DNA of 46,495 bases from the NCBI GenBank assembly GCA_900317375.1, contig ONGJ01000019.1, positions 1 to 46,495 on the forward strand. The letters run 5' to 3'. Positions 32,010-40,354 of the stretch are shown here, in pieces. Both the position numbers and the translations under genes were made by a program. This DNA is from an uncultured Eubacteriales bacterium. Lineage in GTDB: Bacteria > Bacillota > Clostridia > Oscillospirales > Oscillospiraceae. How positions within the stretch are numbered: the stretch's first letter is position 1; each line of letters begins with the position of its first letter. The notes beneath the pieces are model-generated. The model saw only the letters and a list, made by a program, of their open reading frames with translations. It was not told the DNA's origin and made no database searches.

Positions 32010-34190
32010 TTAATCGTTGGAAATCAGGTCGGCGTAATAGCCGCCTTTGGCATAGAGCTCGTCATGCGTGCCGCGCTCGACCACCAGACCCTTGTTCAGA
32101 ACGATGATCTCGTCGCAGTCGCGGATGGTGGAGAGCCGGTGGGCGATGACGATGCAGGTGATGCCCCGGTCCTTCACCGCTTTGACCAGCTCATACTCGG
32201 TCTTGGCATCCAGCGCCGAGGTGGCCTCGTCCATGATGATGACGGAGGGATCCTGGGCGAGGACACGGGCGATTTCCAGACGCTGGCGCTGGCCGCCGGA
32301 CATGTCCTTGCCGCCCTCTGTCAGACGGCCGTAGAAGCCGCCCTCACGGGCCATGATATCGTCGTAGATCTGGGCGTCGCGGGCGGCGAGGATCATCTCA
32401 AAGTCCTCGATGCTCTCATCCCACATCTTGATGTTGTTGGCAATCGTGTCCTCGAAGAGCACGATGTCCTGGTCCACTACCGCCACCGAGCCCGTGAAGG
32501 CGCTGCGGTAGATCTCGGAAAGCGGCTTTCCGTCAAAGAGGACCTCGCCGCTCCAGGGTTTGTACAGGCCCGAGATGAGCTTGGCCAGGGTCGACTTGCC
32601 GCAGCCCGAGGTGCCCACAAAGGCGACCCGGCTGCCCGGCTTCATGGTCATGGAGAAATCCTGAATCAGGGGGTCAGCCAGACGCGAGTAGCCGAAAGTC
32701 ACGTGCTTCAGCTCGATCTGGCCGGACAGCTTGCTGTAGTCCACTTCCTCGCCGGCCTGCTTCTCCTTGAAGACCGCGTCGGAGGGATACTGCATGACGT
32801 CCTCGACGCGCTCCATGTCCGTGCGCATCTCCTGGATCGTCTGCCCCGCCGAGATCAGCGTCATCGCCGGGGACATGAAGGAGCTCAGGAATCCCTGGAA
32901 GACCATGATCGAGCCCAGGGTGAATTCCCCGCGCATGGTGAGCCACACGCCAACCACCAGCACGGCGGAATTGGCAATGAGGCTGAGCGTGGCCGGGATG
33001 GCACCCAGGTACTGGTTCACCCGGGCGTAGCGGACGCCCTGCGTGTTGACGGAGGCCTGGTATCCGGCCCACTTCTGGAAGTAGCCGTTCTCGGCTCCGC
33101 TGGACTTGATGGTCTCAATCATCTGAATGCCCGAGACCGTAGCCGCGGCGAGTTTGCCCGCATCGCGCATCTGAACGCGGGTGATGTTCACGCGCTGCTT
33201 TGAGATGATCCGCGAGACGATCAGGTTCAGAACGATGGTGGTGAGGCCGATGAGGGTCAGAAGCGCGCTGTAGCGCAGCATCATCACGAGGTAGATCACC
33301 ATCATGATGGTGTTCAGCGCAAGCGGCGTCAGCGTGTTGACAAGGGTGCTTGCGATGGAGGCATTTGTGCTCTGCCGCTGCAGAATATCGCCCGCCATGC
33401 GCTGGGAGAAGAACTCCATCGGCATGCGCAGGACCTTCCACATGTAGCTGCTGGAGCCTTCGATGGCCATTTTGCCGTTAATTTTCAGCGAATAGACCGC
33501 CTGGACCCAGGCCACAACCACCTGGGCCAGGGCAAAGAGACTCATGATGAGGATGAACGGCATGAGCAGCTCGCGGTTCTCGCCCGTGAGCAGCCGGTCC
33601 ATGAAGAAGCGTGAAAAGACGGGGTTGATGATGCCGAACAGGCTCGAGATGACGGTGGACAGCAGCACAAAGGCCACCGCGGCACCGGCACCGGCCAGGC
33701 GCTTCTTGGCAAATTCCAGCGTGCTCTTCGGCTTGCCGCCCGGCTGGAATTCCGGACCCGGCTTAAAATACAGGCAGATGCCGGTGTAGGCACGGTCAAA
33801 GTCCTCCATGGGCACCTTGACCTCGCCCCTGGCCGGATCGTTGATGTAGGCGTAATTGCCCCGGAACCCGTCCAGGACGACAAAGTGGTTGAAATTCCAG
33901 TGGATGATGCAGGGCAGGTCCACGTCCTTGCGGAGGGCGCCGATCTCCAGCCGGTCCCCTTCCGCCACCAGGCCGTAATTGCGTGCCGCGATGATGATGT
34001 TGCGTGCGTTCGAACCGTCACGCGAAACGCCGCAGGCGAGACGCACCTGCTCCAGCGGCACCCACTTGCCATAGTAGGCCATGATCATGGCCAGGGAGGC
34101 CGCGCCGCACTCGAGCGCCTCCATCTGCATGATCACCGGGACCTTGACCTTTCCGCCCCTCACAGGCTGTTTGACATTCTTCTCTCCCAT
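32010..34190 (-). CDS. NHLP-type export ABC transporter with C39 leader peptidase
   Basis: 726 aa. The N-terminal C39 peptidase has its Cys in MEALECGAASLAMIMAYYG (about 22-40), His in IIHWNFNHFVVLDG and Asp in INDPARG, so it should be active and cut precursor peptides after a double-glycine-type leader. Six membrane helices follow (about 165-450). The nucleotide-binding domain has GTSGCGKST, MSGGQRQR and VIIMDEATSALD. It cleaves the leader while exporting the peptide. No precursor or modifying enzyme gene is visible in the window, so the cargo is unknown. Confidence 0.92.
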   Translation of the reverse strand: MGEKNVKQPVRGGKVKVPVIMQMEALECGAASLAMIMAYYGKWVPLEQVRLACGVSRDGSNARNIIIAARNYGLVAEGDRLEIGALRKDVDLPCIIHWNFNHFVVLDGFRGNYAYINDPARGEVKVPMEDFDRAYTGICLYFKPGPEFQPGGKPKSTLEFAKKRLAGAGAAVAFVLLSTVISSLFGIINPVFSRFFMDRLLTGENRELLMPFILIMSLFALAQVVVAWVQAVYSLKINGKMAIEGSSSYMWKVLRMPMEFFSQRMAGDILQRQSTNASIASTLVNTLTPLALNTIMMVIYLVMMLRYSALLTLIGLTTIVLNLIVSRIISKQRVNITRVQMRDAGKLAAATVSGIQMIETIKSSGAENGYFQKWAGYQASVNTQGVRYARVNQYLGAIPATLSLIANSAVLVVGVWLTMRGEFTLGSIMVFQGFLSSFMSPAMTLISAGQTIQEMRTDMERVEDVMQYPSDAVFKEKQAGEEVDYSKLSGQIELKHVTFGYSRLADPLIQDFSMTMKPGSRVAFVGTSGCGKSTLAKLISGLYKPWSGEVLFDGKPLSEIYRSAFTGSVAVVDQDIVLFEDTIANNIKMWDESIEDFEMILAARDAQIYDDIMAREGGFYGRLTEGGKDMSGGQRQRLEIARVLAQDPSVIIMDEATSALDAKTEYELVKAVKDRGITCIVIAHRLSTIRDCDEIIVLNKGLVVERGTHDELYAKGGYYADLISND

Positions 34191-34222
34191 ACTCCCGTCC
34201 TCAAATCATATCTGATGAATAC

Positions 34223-34657
34223 TCAGGCGCTCTGCTGTTCTCCGTTGAACAGCAGGCTGAGCACCTTTTCCTGCTTATAGATGATCCTGGCAGCATAGGT
34301 CCCGTCAGCAAGGTTTGTCGCGGCAACGGCAAAAGCATTCCCGTCCGCGCTGTGCCCGATGCTTGTCACCTTTGTCGTGGTGTCTCCCACCAGGATCGTC
34401 ATGCCGCTTTTGATCCTGTTCTGCATTGCCGGATCATCGATGGTGACAACCATGCTCTTGCCCGTCACTTTGGCTGTAGCATCGGTATAGCTGTCGATGG
34501 TGGTATTCGCGCTCCAGATCAGGCTGACAATCAGAAGCAGGATCACCGCCACCAGCACGATCCAGACGGAAGCGCTCGTCACGTGAAGATAGTCATGAAG
34601 CTGGTCCGGCGAGGTGATCTGCCTTCCTTTCCCATTATTCCCCGATAGGTTTTTCAT
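34223..34657 (-). CDS. Short HlyD-like membrane protein of the NHLP exporter
   Basis: 144 aa. One membrane helix (about 32-54), then about 90 residues that look like the beta-barrel part of a membrane-fusion protein (KVTGKSMVVTIDDPAMQNRI, SGMTILVGDTTTKVTSIG). Family NHLM secretion proteins are usually longer and have a coiled-coil hairpin; none is seen here. ATG 34657 follows GGAGAAGG. First gene of the exporter operon, 32 bp before the peptidase ABC. Position and residual similarity suggest a reduced adaptor; this is inference. Confidence 0.65.
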   Translation of the reverse strand: MKNLSGNNGKGRQITSPDQLHDYLHVTSASVWIVLVAVILLLIVSLIWSANTTIDSYTDATAKVTGKSMVVTIDDPAMQNRIKSGMTILVGDTTTKVTSIGHSADGNAFAVAATNLADGTYAARIIYKQEKVLSLLFNGEQQSA

Positions 34658-34700
34658 AATCCTTCTCCTCAAATCAATGGTTTCTGCATTCTAAAGAGCT

Positions 34701-34729
34701 ATTATAGCATCGATCTCGCCGGAGCGCAA
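34701..34729 (-). promoter_or_regulatory. Promoter of the NHLP exporter operon
   Basis: On the minus strand TTGCGC (34724-34729) and a perfect TATAAT (34701-34706) are 17 bp apart. Confidence 0.7.
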
Positions 34730-34756
34730 CAGCGAAACTGCCCGGCAGTGTGTCTT

Positions 34757-34788
34757 TTAAAAGCTCCCCTGTCTGACGGCAGGGGAGC
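34757..34788 (-). terminator. Terminator after hflC
   Basis: On the minus strand GCTCCCCTG/CAGGGGAGC (34780-34788, 34763-34771; 8-nt loop) is followed by TTTTAAAAG. It separates the HflKC unit from the exporter operon. Confidence 0.8.
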
Positions 34789-34836
34789 GGCGGAATGCGT
34801 CTGTTCTTCTTTCCGAATGCCTGTTTTTCAGTCGGG

Positions 34837-35715
34837 TCAGCCCTCGAAGTCGCCGTAGAGGATGCGGGCGAGTTCGGAATCCTTATCCAGCATGACGGTT
34901 TTGCTGCCGCCGGTCATAGAGGCCTTCAGCGCATCCAGTGAGCGGGTGTAGTTGTAGAAATCCGCCTTGTCGTCCGTGTTGTAGGCATCCTGCAGGATGC
35001 GCATATACTCGCTCTCGCCCTCCGCCAGGATCGTGGCCGCTTCCTTTTCCGCCTCGGCAGTCATGACGGTGACTTTGCGGTCGGTTTCATTCCGGATCTT
35101 CTGCGCCTCGGCGGCGCCCTCTGCGGTATAGCCCGCCGCGATGTTCTCGCGCTCCGAGATCATGCGGGTAAACACGGCCGCCTTGTTGTCCTCCGGGAGG
35201 TCCAGCGCCTTGATCTCGGACTGGATGATCTCAATGCCGTAGACACGGATATCGCCGTTGGCGTCCTCGGTGATCAGCTGGGTCAGGCGCTCGCCGCGGG
35301 CGGCGATGATCTCGTCCTGGGTCATGTTCGAGAGGATCTTTTTCAGGCTGTTGTAGACAGCGGCCTCGATACGCTCGGCAGCGCGGGCCTCGATGGCGTT
35401 GAGTGTCTGGATATAGAGCGTCGGGTCGGTCACCCGCCAGAGCACATAGTTGTCCGAAATCATGGATTTTTTGTCCTTGGTAATGATGTCGGACGCGGGA
35501 ATATCATAGAGGATGGTCGCAGCCGAGATGCGCTGAATCGTCTGGACGAAAGGAATCTTGGCCTTGAGGCCCGGGGTGTCAACCACATTGACAATGCGTC
35601 CGAACTGCCGCACGGCGACATATTCCTTCGGCTGAACAGTATAAAGCGAGTTGCACAGCACAAACACCAGCAGCAGCGCAAGGACAGGCGCCAGAACTTT
35701 TCCGGTTTTCTTCAC
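34837..35715 (-). CDS. hflC: SPFH membrane protein HflC
   Basis: 292 aa. An N-terminal membrane helix (about 7-25), then the SPFH/band-7 domain (about 25-200) with VAVRQFGRIV and a long helical region rich in Ala, Glu and Lys. In known bacteria HflC with HflK forms a cage around the FtsH protease and modulates it; no ftsH is in this window. The start is GTG 35715, overlapping the hflK stop as GTGA, with a GGGGAGG site upstream. Confidence 0.92.
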   Translation of the reverse strand: MKKTGKVLAPVLALLLVFVLCNSLYTVQPKEYVAVRQFGRIVNVVDTPGLKAKIPFVQTIQRISAATILYDIPASDIITKDKKSMISDNYVLWRVTDPTLYIQTLNAIEARAAERIEAAVYNSLKKILSNMTQDEIIAARGERLTQLITEDANGDIRVYGIEIIQSEIKALDLPEDNKAAVFTRMISERENIAAGYTAEGAAEAQKIRNETDRKVTVMTAEAEKEAATILAEGESEYMRILQDAYNTDDKADFYNYTRSLDALKASMTGGSKTVMLDKDSELARILYGDFEG

Positions 35716-36803
35716 GGCTGCGTCACCTCCCCTTCTGTACTGCCGTCGGCCGGGGTGACAAAGCTCTCGACCGGTAGCATGGTCTGGGTGTTCCCGTCGG
35801 TGATGATGACCTTCAGACCCGGCAGCAGATCTTCCATCGTCTCATAGAACATGCGCTGTTTGGTGATCAGGGGGTTCAGCGCATACTGCTCATACATGGC
35901 GTTGAAGCGGGCCACCTGTCCCTCGGCCTCGGCGATGCGGGCGGCCTTCTGCGCCTCTGCGCTCTGCACGATGCGGTCGGCCTGCGCCTCGGCTGCGGGG
36001 ATCTGTTCGTTCTCGTACTTTTTGGCCTGGTTGATGCGGGTCTCGGCCGACTGCTTGGCAGTCTCGACCTCCTTAAAGGCCAGGATGATCTCCTGCGTGG
36101 GCGGCTCGGCGTCCTGGATGGTGATGTTGACGACCTGAATGCCGATATCCTGCTCCTGCAGTTCGCTGACCATCTTCTCCTTGACGTCGGCCTGGATGGC
36201 GCTCTTGCCGGTGGTCATGGCCTCGTCCACGGTGTAGTCGATCACCGTGCTCCGGATGCTGGCCAGGGCGATGTTGTTGAGAATCAGCTCGGGGTCGCGG
36301 GAATTGAACAGATAGGCGACGGGATCGCTGACCTTGTACTCCAGATAAAAATCGATGTTGATGAGATTGAAGTCCTTCGTGATCATGATGCCGTCGAAGC
36401 TGTTGGCGATGTTCTGCCCTGCCTGACCGACGGAATAGCCGATCCCGGTGCCGTGCGTGGTGATATCCACCATGTGCACCTGCTGCAGGAACGGGATTTT
36501 AAAGTAAAGTCCCGCCGTATCGGTGCGGATCACCTTGCCGAACATGGTGACAACGGCGTTTTCCTGCTCGCTGACGTTGTAATAGGAGCTGAAAACCGTA
36601 AGCAGCACCACCAGCGCCAGCACCACAACGGCAATGCGCCAGCCCCATTTTTTCATATCCGGTTTCCGGCGCTGTCCCGAAGCGCCGCCTCCGCGCTGCG
36701 GCCCGGACGGGCCGGAGCTGTAGCTGCCGTCCGAGCCGATATTGACATCCCGGAAATTGCCCTCTCGGAACTCCCGGCCCGAAAAGCCCTTGAAATCAGC
36801 CAT
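35712..36803 (-). CDS. hflK: SPFH membrane protein HflK
   Basis: 363 aa. A Gly/Ser-rich cytoplasmic N-terminus (about 1-50), one membrane helix (about 54-72), the SPFH domain (about 75-240) with QENAVVTMFGKVI, and a helical region with EKMVSELQEQDIGIQVVNI and AEAQADRIVQSAEAQKAARI typical of HflK. It partners with HflC, encoded directly after it with a 4-bp overlap. ATG 36803 follows GGGAGGA. It starts 41 bp after the proline-rich membrane protein gene and probably shares its transcript. Confidence 0.92.
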   Translation of the reverse strand: MADFKGFSGREFREGNFRDVNIGSDGSYSSGPSGPQRGGGASGQRRKPDMKKWGWRIAVVVLALVVLLTVFSSYYNVSEQENAVVTMFGKVIRTDTAGLYFKIPFLQQVHMVDITTHGTGIGYSVGQAGQNIANSFDGIMITKDFNLINIDFYLEYKVSDPVAYLFNSRDPELILNNIALASIRSTVIDYTVDEAMTTGKSAIQADVKEKMVSELQEQDIGIQVVNITIQDAEPPTQEIILAFKEVETAKQSAETRINQAKKYENEQIPAAEAQADRIVQSAEAQKAARIAEAEGQVARFNAMYEQYALNPLITKQRMFYETMEDLLPGLKVIITDGNTQTMLPVESFVTPADGSTEGEVTQP

Positions 36804-36843
36804 AAAATGTCCTCCCTTCCCGGCTGAAAGCCTGAGACATCCC

Positions 36844-37671
36844 TTATGCCGCCTTGGTTACCGTGCAGCTTGACAGATCGGCATTTGCCTTCACATGCAC
36901 CGTGGCGCCGGGGAAGAACCAATACGGAAGCGATTCGTCATCCTTGAATTCCGCGCCCATCTGGCTGGGGCTGACGATGTCCTTAAAGGCATAGGTCTTT
37001 CCCATATTGCCGGCGGCATCAAATTCCGCAAAGGTGATATGATATTTGGTCGGATTGTCCCAATCCAGAATGCATTCGTAGACGACAAGGTCCTTATCGA
37101 TCTCCCAGTTCTGCTGCACCGGCGTCGGCGAGGGCGACGGCGCAGGCGTCGGCGAGGGCGACGGCGCAGGCGTCGGCTCTGCAGCAGGCGCGGAGGCCTG
37201 CGGCGTTTTCGCCTCCGGGGCAGCCGTTTCGGCCGGTCCCGGCACTGCCTGCTGATCGGCCGGTCCCTGCATATTCGGCTGGGCCGCCGCTTCCTGAGCC
37301 CCCTCCGGGCTGTCGGGACGCGCATTCTGCGGCGTCTGTTCCAGGGCGATCTGCGGAGTCCCTGCTCCGGGCGCATCCGCCTTTTTCCTGTTGTGAGACC
37401 TGACGGCGATGACCGTGAACAGGATAATCAGCAGAATGAAGCAGACCGCAGCCACAATCAAAGGCGCCTTCCGTGAAGACTTTTTCTCCGTCTGCTTTCT
37501 CCCGCCCCGCCGGCCGGAAGAAGCCGCGTCCTCATTCTCTGCATCTTCCTCGTATTCTGCGTCCTCTTCAAGCTCTTCCGCTTCCGTCAGCTCCTCATCC
37601 GCATCGTCCGCGAATTCTTCCGCCTCCCCGTCGGGAAACGCATCTTTTTTCTTTTTGTCCCATAAAGCCAT
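36844..37671 (-). CDS. Single-pass membrane protein with proline-rich linker, unknown function
   Basis: 275 aa, not recognised. A very acidic cytoplasmic N-terminus (about 10-50), a basic stretch, one helix (about 70-90), a long Ala/Pro/Gln linker including PAPSPSPT repeats (about 105-185), and a folded C-terminal domain of about 85 aa (WEIDKDLVVYECILDWDNPT onwards), predicted outside. The linker carries a perfect 24-bp DNA repeat (37121-37168). ATG 37671 follows GGAGG; its promoter is at 37728-37756. It precedes hflK-hflC, so a role at the HflKC complex is possible but unproven. Confidence 0.75.
   Translation of the reverse strand: MALWDKKKKDAFPDGEAEEFADDADEELTEAEELEEDAEYEEDAENEDAASSGRRGGRKQTEKKSSRKAPLIVAAVCFILLIILFTVIAVRSHNRKKADAPGAGTPQIALEQTPQNARPDSPEGAQEAAAQPNMQGPADQQAVPGPAETAAPEAKTPQASAPAAEPTPAPSPSPTPAPSPSPTPVQQNWEIDKDLVVYECILDWDNPTKYHITFAEFDAAGNMGKTYAFKDIVSPSQMGAEFKDDESLPYWFFPGATVHVKANADLSSCTVTKAA
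37121..37168 (-). repeat. Tandem 24-bp repeat in a proline-rich linker
   Basis: Two exact 24-bp units (37121-37144, 37145-37168) followed by a partial third encode the PAPSPSPT units. The length may vary between strains by slippage. Confidence 0.85.
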
Positions 37672-37727
37672 GCTGTCGTCCTCCGGTTGAAGCCGTTTCG
37701 GCCGGTTTTCTGCAAGCGTATAAAGAG

Positions 37728-37756
37728 ATTATAAATTATATAATAGAAAGATGCAA
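37728..37756 (-). promoter_or_regulatory. Promoter of the proline-rich protein-hflKC unit
   Basis: On the minus strand TTGCAT (37751-37756) and TATAAT (37728-37733) are 17 bp apart, in an AT-rich patch. Confidence 0.7.
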
Positions 37757-37814
37757 GCACAATTGTTCCCCGTCTGCTTCATTCGTCTGCCTCGCGACCT
37801 CCCGGTTTGTTCTA

Positions 37815-37842
37815 TTGACATTTTATCTGTTCCTGATATAAT
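37815..37842 (+). promoter_or_regulatory. Promoter of the DUF308-channel operon
   Basis: Consensus TTGACA (37815-37820) and TATAAT (37837-37842) are 16 bp apart, divergent from the promoter at 37728-37756. Confidence 0.75.
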
Positions 37843-37928
37843 GCGCTTTGTAATCAAAATGCGGCTTTTTCCCTGCAGACGGCATGCTTCTGCACAGAAA
37901 GCAAAACAAAAACGAAGGAGTAATCATC

Positions 37929-38477
37929 ATGAGCGTTCTCAACATCATTTTGGGGATTCTGCTGGTCATCGGCGGTTTTTCCTGCATGTTCACCCCCTTT
38001 GCCACCTTCCTCTCAGCCGGCTATTACATCGCGATCCTGCTTCTGGTTTACGGTGTCTTCGGCCTCGTCCGCTATTTCAAAAAGGAATCCGGCGTACTGG
38101 ACCTGGTCGTCAGCATTCTGGCGGTCGTTGTGGGTATTGTCTGCCTGGTGCGTCCGGGCAAGACGCTCGTCATCGACAGCCTGGTCCTGACCCTTGTTGC
38201 TGTCTGGATGCTGATCCAGGGCCTTGTGACCATCATCATGGCCTTCACCGTGCGCGGCGAACAGAAGGGCTGGTTCTGGGGCGTCATCGTCGGCGCGCTC
38301 GCCATTCTGGCCGGTATCTACTCCTTTGCTCACCCCGGTCTTGAGGCCATGACGATCGGCGTTCTGCTCGGCCTGTACTTTGTTGAGGTCGGCTTTGACC
38401 TGATCGTCAAGGGCGTTGCCATGGGCGAAGCAAGAAAAGAAGCGAAGGACAGCCTCAAAGAATCGACGAAGGAATGA
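37929..38477 (+). CDS. HdeD-like DUF308 membrane protein
   Basis: 182 aa with six hydrophobic helices in three repeated pairs, the typical DUF308 layout (for example LLVIGGFSCMFTPFATF, AVVVGIVCLVRPGKTL and ALAILAGIYSFAHPGLEAMT), and a charged C-terminus. HdeD is linked to acid resistance in enterics; the role here is unknown. ATG 37929 follows AAGGAG; an upstream in-frame ATG at 37884 lacks a ribosome site. The stop overlaps the next start (ATGA). Confidence 0.85.
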   Translation: MSVLNIILGILLVIGGFSCMFTPFATFLSAGYYIAILLLVYGVFGLVRYFKKESGVLDLVVSILAVVVGIVCLVRPGKTLVIDSLVLTLVAVWMLIQGLVTIIMAFTVRGEQKGWFWGVIVGALAILAGIYSFAHPGLEAMTIGVLLGLYFVEVGFDLIVKGVAMGEARKEAKDSLKESTKE

Positions 38478-38896
38478 AGCGCCTTCAGGTGATGAAGCGG
38501 GTCCTGCGCGAGACCGGTGCGAGCAGATTCTGGTTTGCGTTTCTGATCCAGTTTTTTGCAAGCGGCGTGATCATCTGGCTGCGTGAGCCGGATTTTCACA
38601 GCTTCGGTGACGCCCTCTGGTACCTGTATGCGGTCGTCACCACCATCGGTTTCGGCGATCTTGTGGCCCAGCATATGCTGTCCCGCATTCTGTCGGTCCT
38701 GCTGTCGATCACCGCGGCAGTGGTCATTGCCCTGATCACCGGCGTCATCGTGAACTATTTCGTGCAGATGAATGCGCTGAGGAACCGGGAAACCCTGACG
38801 GCTTTCATGGACAAGCTGGAGCACCTGCCCGAGCTTCCGCCGGAAGAGCTGGAACGGCTCTCGATGCAGGTTCGGCAGTTCCGGGACAAAAAATGA
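38474..38896 (+). CDS. Small two-helix potassium channel
   Basis: 140 aa. Two membrane helices flank a pore loop with the selectivity filter TTIGFGD (about 57-63), so four subunits should form a K+ channel. No regulator (RCK) domain is attached, only a short helical tail with EELERLSMQVRQFRDKK. ATG 38474 overlaps the DUF308 stop by 4 bp. It sits between a DUF308 gene and a ClC gene, suggesting a joint role in ion balance. Confidence 0.88.
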   Translation: MKRLQVMKRVLRETGASRFWFAFLIQFFASGVIIWLREPDFHSFGDALWYLYAVVTTIGFGDLVAQHMLSRILSVLLSITAAVVIALITGVIVNYFVQMNALRNRETLTAFMDKLEHLPELPPEELERLSMQVRQFRDKK

Positions 38897-38912
38897 GAGC
38901 GGAGAATGCATC

Positions 38913-40178
38913 ATGGAGAACACAAGTCTGAAAAATCATGCCGCCGTCTGTCTGCTGACGGTCGGTCTGGGTGCAGCGGTCGGTCTCGTCCTCTGGCTGT
39001 TTCTTCAGGTGGTGTCGCTGGGCACCTCCCTGATCTGGCAGATTCTTCCCGCCCATCTGGGCGGAAAGTGGATCACGATCCCCCTCTGTGTTCTCGGCGG
39101 CATTCTGGCCGGCCTGGTACACAGACGCTTCGGTGATTATCCCGAGAGCCTGGACACTGTCATGGGCAAGGTCAAGCGTGACAGGCACTATGATTACCGC
39201 CCCATGCCGGTGATTCTGGTGTGTGCTCTGCTGCCGCTGATTTTCGGTGCCAGCGTCGGTCCCGAGGCCGGCCTCACAGGCATTATCGCCGGTCTCTGCT
39301 ACTGGGTTGGAGACAACGTAAACTTTGCCCGGCAGAATGCCGCGCTGTATACCGAGATCGGCGAGGCGGTCACCCTCGGCCAGATTTTTCATATGCCTCT
39401 CTTCGGCATTCTCGCCGTCGAGGAAGAGCCCGATGCGGAAGGAAACACGGCGGTCCTGCCGAAGGCGGGCAAGCTCGTGCTGTACGCGCTGTCCGCGGCG
39501 GCCTGTTTTCTCGTCATCGCGGGGCTGAACGCGCTTTTTCACACATCGATCGAGGGCTTTCCCAGCTTTTCGGAGGTCACAATTGCGCCGATAGACTATC
39601 TGCTGGTGCTGCTGTACATTCCGGTGGGGCTGCTGCTGTATTACGGCTTCACCGCTGCCGAGTTTTTCACCGAGTTTGCCGCCGTACGCTGGCCTGTTGT
39701 CTGGCGTGAGGGCATCTGCGGCCTCCTGATCAGTCTTGTCGGTCTGTCCGTTCCGATGGTTCTGTTCTCCGGCGAAGAGCAGATGGGCGAGCTGATGCTG
39801 GACTTCGGCCGGTATACGCCGTGGCTTCTGATCGGGATCTGCCTGCTGAAGCTTGTGATGACAGCCTTCTGTCTGAACTTCGGCATGAAGGGTGGCCATT
39901 TCTTCCCGCTGATCTTTGCCTGTGTCTGCATGGGCTTTGCCCTGGCGATGCTGGTGTTTCCGAACCCGGCCGAGCATGTCGTGTTTGCGGCGGGCGTCGT
40001 GACCTCCGCCACGCTGGGCGCCCAGCTGAAAAAGCCGCTGGCGGTGTCGGTGCTGATGCTGCTGTGCTTTCCGGCAAGGCTGCTGTTCTGGATCTTTCTT
40101 GCCGCCGCAGCCGGCGGAAGACTGGCCCAGCTGATCGACGACAAAAGAAAGGCCATGGAACCCAAGGGCGCCCACTGA
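38913..40178 (+). CDS. ClC-superfamily chloride channel or transporter
   Basis: 421 aa with about ten to twelve helices. GASVGPEAGLTG (about 111-122) corresponds to the GxxGPE-type anion loop, and GGHFFPLIFA (about 328-337) to the conserved GxFxP loop. There is no C-terminal CBS pair. The glutamate falls after GP rather than within a GREGP motif, so gating or transport mode cannot be inferred from the ClcA model. ATG 38913 lies 17 bp after the K+ channel, likely the same transcript. Confidence 0.85.
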   Translation: MENTSLKNHAAVCLLTVGLGAAVGLVLWLFLQVVSLGTSLIWQILPAHLGGKWITIPLCVLGGILAGLVHRRFGDYPESLDTVMGKVKRDRHYDYRPMPVILVCALLPLIFGASVGPEAGLTGIIAGLCYWVGDNVNFARQNAALYTEIGEAVTLGQIFHMPLFGILAVEEEPDAEGNTAVLPKAGKLVLYALSAAACFLVIAGLNALFHTSIEGFPSFSEVTIAPIDYLLVLLYIPVGLLLYYGFTAAEFFTEFAAVRWPVVWREGICGLLISLVGLSVPMVLFSGEEQMGELMLDFGRYTPWLLIGICLLKLVMTAFCLNFGMKGGHFFPLIFACVCMGFALAMLVFPNPAEHVVFAAGVVTSATLGAQLKKPLAVSVLMLLCFPARLLFWIFLAAAAGGRLAQLIDDKRKAMEPKGAH

Positions 40179-40243
40179 ACAGGAAATCTCCCCTCCCCGG
40201 CGGCCAATCCGGAGATTCCCTGAAACGGAAAACGAGCAAAAAA

Positions 40244-40291
40244 CGTTCCCGGTCAGCGGCGAAAAGCCGATGATCGGGAACGCTGTTTTTT
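40244..40291 (+). terminator. Terminator after the ClC gene
   Basis: CGTTCCCG (40244-40251) pairs with CGGGAACG (40275-40282) with further inner pairing, followed by a T-run (40285-40291). The A-run on its left makes it work in reverse too; the AIM24 gene on the minus strand ends at 40355. Confidence 0.8.
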
Positions 40292-40354
40292 ACCCCGGTT
40301 CCGCCGTCGTGAATCCCCGGCTGACCGGCGGGATATTGTATGCGCTGAGAGGGA

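Noticed and set aside
29799-33203. Long plus-strand open frame opposite both ABC genes
   Set aside because: Antisense shadow of highly conserved ABC transporter genes; no ribosome site or recognisable domain.
34673-34836. Search for an NHLP or double-glycine precursor peptide near the exporter
   Set aside because: The interval holds only a promoter and the hflC terminator; no small frame with a ribosome site was found.
37121-37168. CRISPR-like or regulatory repeat
   Set aside because: Two contiguous in-frame 24-bp units within a coding sequence explain it; no spacers.
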